Shown piece after piece: positions 42,387 through 42,505 of a stretch of DNA of 42,505 nucleotides. Each line of letters begins with the position of its first letter. Position 1 is the stretch's first letter. The translations under genes and the position numbers were made by a program. The stretch spans positions 226,382 to 268,886 of the forward strand of contig NZ_AP018314.1 of NCBI RefSeq assembly GCF_002368075.1, written 5' to 3'. A model generated the notes under the pieces. The model was not told the origin of the DNA. It did not search any database and saw only the letters and a program-made list of their open reading frames with translations. The stretch is from Sphaerospermopsis kisseleviana NIES-73 (GTDB taxonomy: Bacteria > Cyanobacteriota > Cyanobacteriia > Cyanobacteriales > Nostocaceae).

Positions 42387-42482
42387 ATGAATACTCATGA
42401 TCTGATTGTCTTAGTAACCCTACTTAGCCCCGGCATCCTACTATCAGTTGTAATTATGGCAACTTTCGCCGCCGGAGGCTAA
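42387..42482 (+). CDS. 31-residue single-pass membrane peptide
   Basis: Frame from ATG 42387 to TAA 42480. The peptide is a single hydrophobic helix with a short polar N terminus: MNTHDLIVLVTLLSPGILLS followed by VVIMATFAAGG. The length and shape are those of small subunits of photosynthetic or NDH-1 complexes, but it does not match PsbM, PsbX, PsbT, PetN, PetG, PsaM or Ycf12 as I remember them, so I give no name. AAAGAAAC lies just upstream, a weak Shine-Dalgarno. Confidence 0.55.
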   Translation: MNTHDLIVLVTLLSPGILLSVVIMATFAAGG

Positions 42483-42485
42483 TTT

Positions 42486-42505
42486 CTGGGGACTGGTGAC
42501 TGGTG
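42486..42505. repeat. Start of a CTGGTGA array cut by the window end
   Basis: CTGGGGACTGGTGACTGGTG is the same heptamer family as 2423-2467 and 19905-19970. Confidence 0.8.

Noticed and set aside
1-42505. CRISPR arrays
   Set aside because: All tandem arrays here have 7- to 12-bp units without unique spacers of regular length; no cas gene is present.
1-42505. tRNA or rRNA genes
   Set aside because: I looked for TTCGA-type T-loops with matching acceptor stems and found none; the only structured RNA I can support is 6S.

Overview
The window comes from a filamentous, probably heterocyst-forming cyanobacterium (Nostocales). The evidence is direct: an m-type thioredoxin, ndhH of the NDH-1 complex, a CruA/CruP-type lycopene cyclase homologue, a cyanobacterial 6S RNA beside purK, a phytochrome-like GAF protein, well over a dozen HIP1 octamers (GCGATCGC), low GC content, and intergenic regions full of heptameric short tandem repeats and small palindromic elements. 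The genus cannot be fixed from sequence reading alone.

Layout. 1-1.5 kb: long non-coding stretch with a GC-richer patch that may be transposon debris. 1.5-2.2 kb: NarL-type response regulator with a strong terminator. 2.4-3.4 kb: repeat cluster, the last 26 codons of a histidine kinase, and a decayed IS4-superfamily element carrying a 92-bp miniature element. 3.8-6.4 kb: minus-strand operon of three paralogous vWA (TerY-like) proteins and a small helical protein. 6.5-9.3 kb: trxA, tmk, holB. 9.9-14.7 kb: respiratory oxidase operon of two DUF2231 membrane proteins followed by subunits II, I and III. Subunit II has lost most CuA ligands and subunit I carries the A2-type YSHPxV motif, so this is the ARTO/Cox3 type, probably a quinol oxidase. 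14.7-15.7 kb: RelE-type toxin-antitoxin pair and a broken small gene. 15.9-27.5 kb: CruA/CruP homologue, a long coiled-coil protein, a membrane-anchored Ig/beta-propeller protein, a TIGR03943/permease pair, a GH57 glycosidase, a small membrane protein and an SDR oxidoreductase.

27.8-31.7 kb is the most unusual accessory block. A minus-strand operon holds a stand-alone toxin-type deaminase and two unrecognised proteins, and it diverges from a membrane-anchored GTPase. 31.7-32.9 kb: a DUF29-like gene flanked by two near-identical palindrome-chain elements, then a small membrane protein. 33.3-35.3 kb: a lumenal-type pentapeptide-repeat protein overlapping purK, followed by 6S RNA. 35.4-38.4 kb: rsmH, a small conserved gene, a DUF2887 nuclease-like gene, and the N-terminal remnant of a large restriction-modification enzyme that it overlaps. 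38.8-42.5 kb: ndhH, a stand-alone GAF protein with a bilin-type Cys-His pair, a MidA/NDUFAF7-family methyltransferase, and a 31-residue membrane peptide.

Genes likely to act together: the oxidase operon; the vWA operon; the TIGR03943/permease pair; the deaminase operon; and possibly ndhH with the MidA homologue, because mitochondrial NDUFAF7 methylates the NdhH counterpart NDUFS2. All family assignments come from motif recognition by eye; no database search was run.
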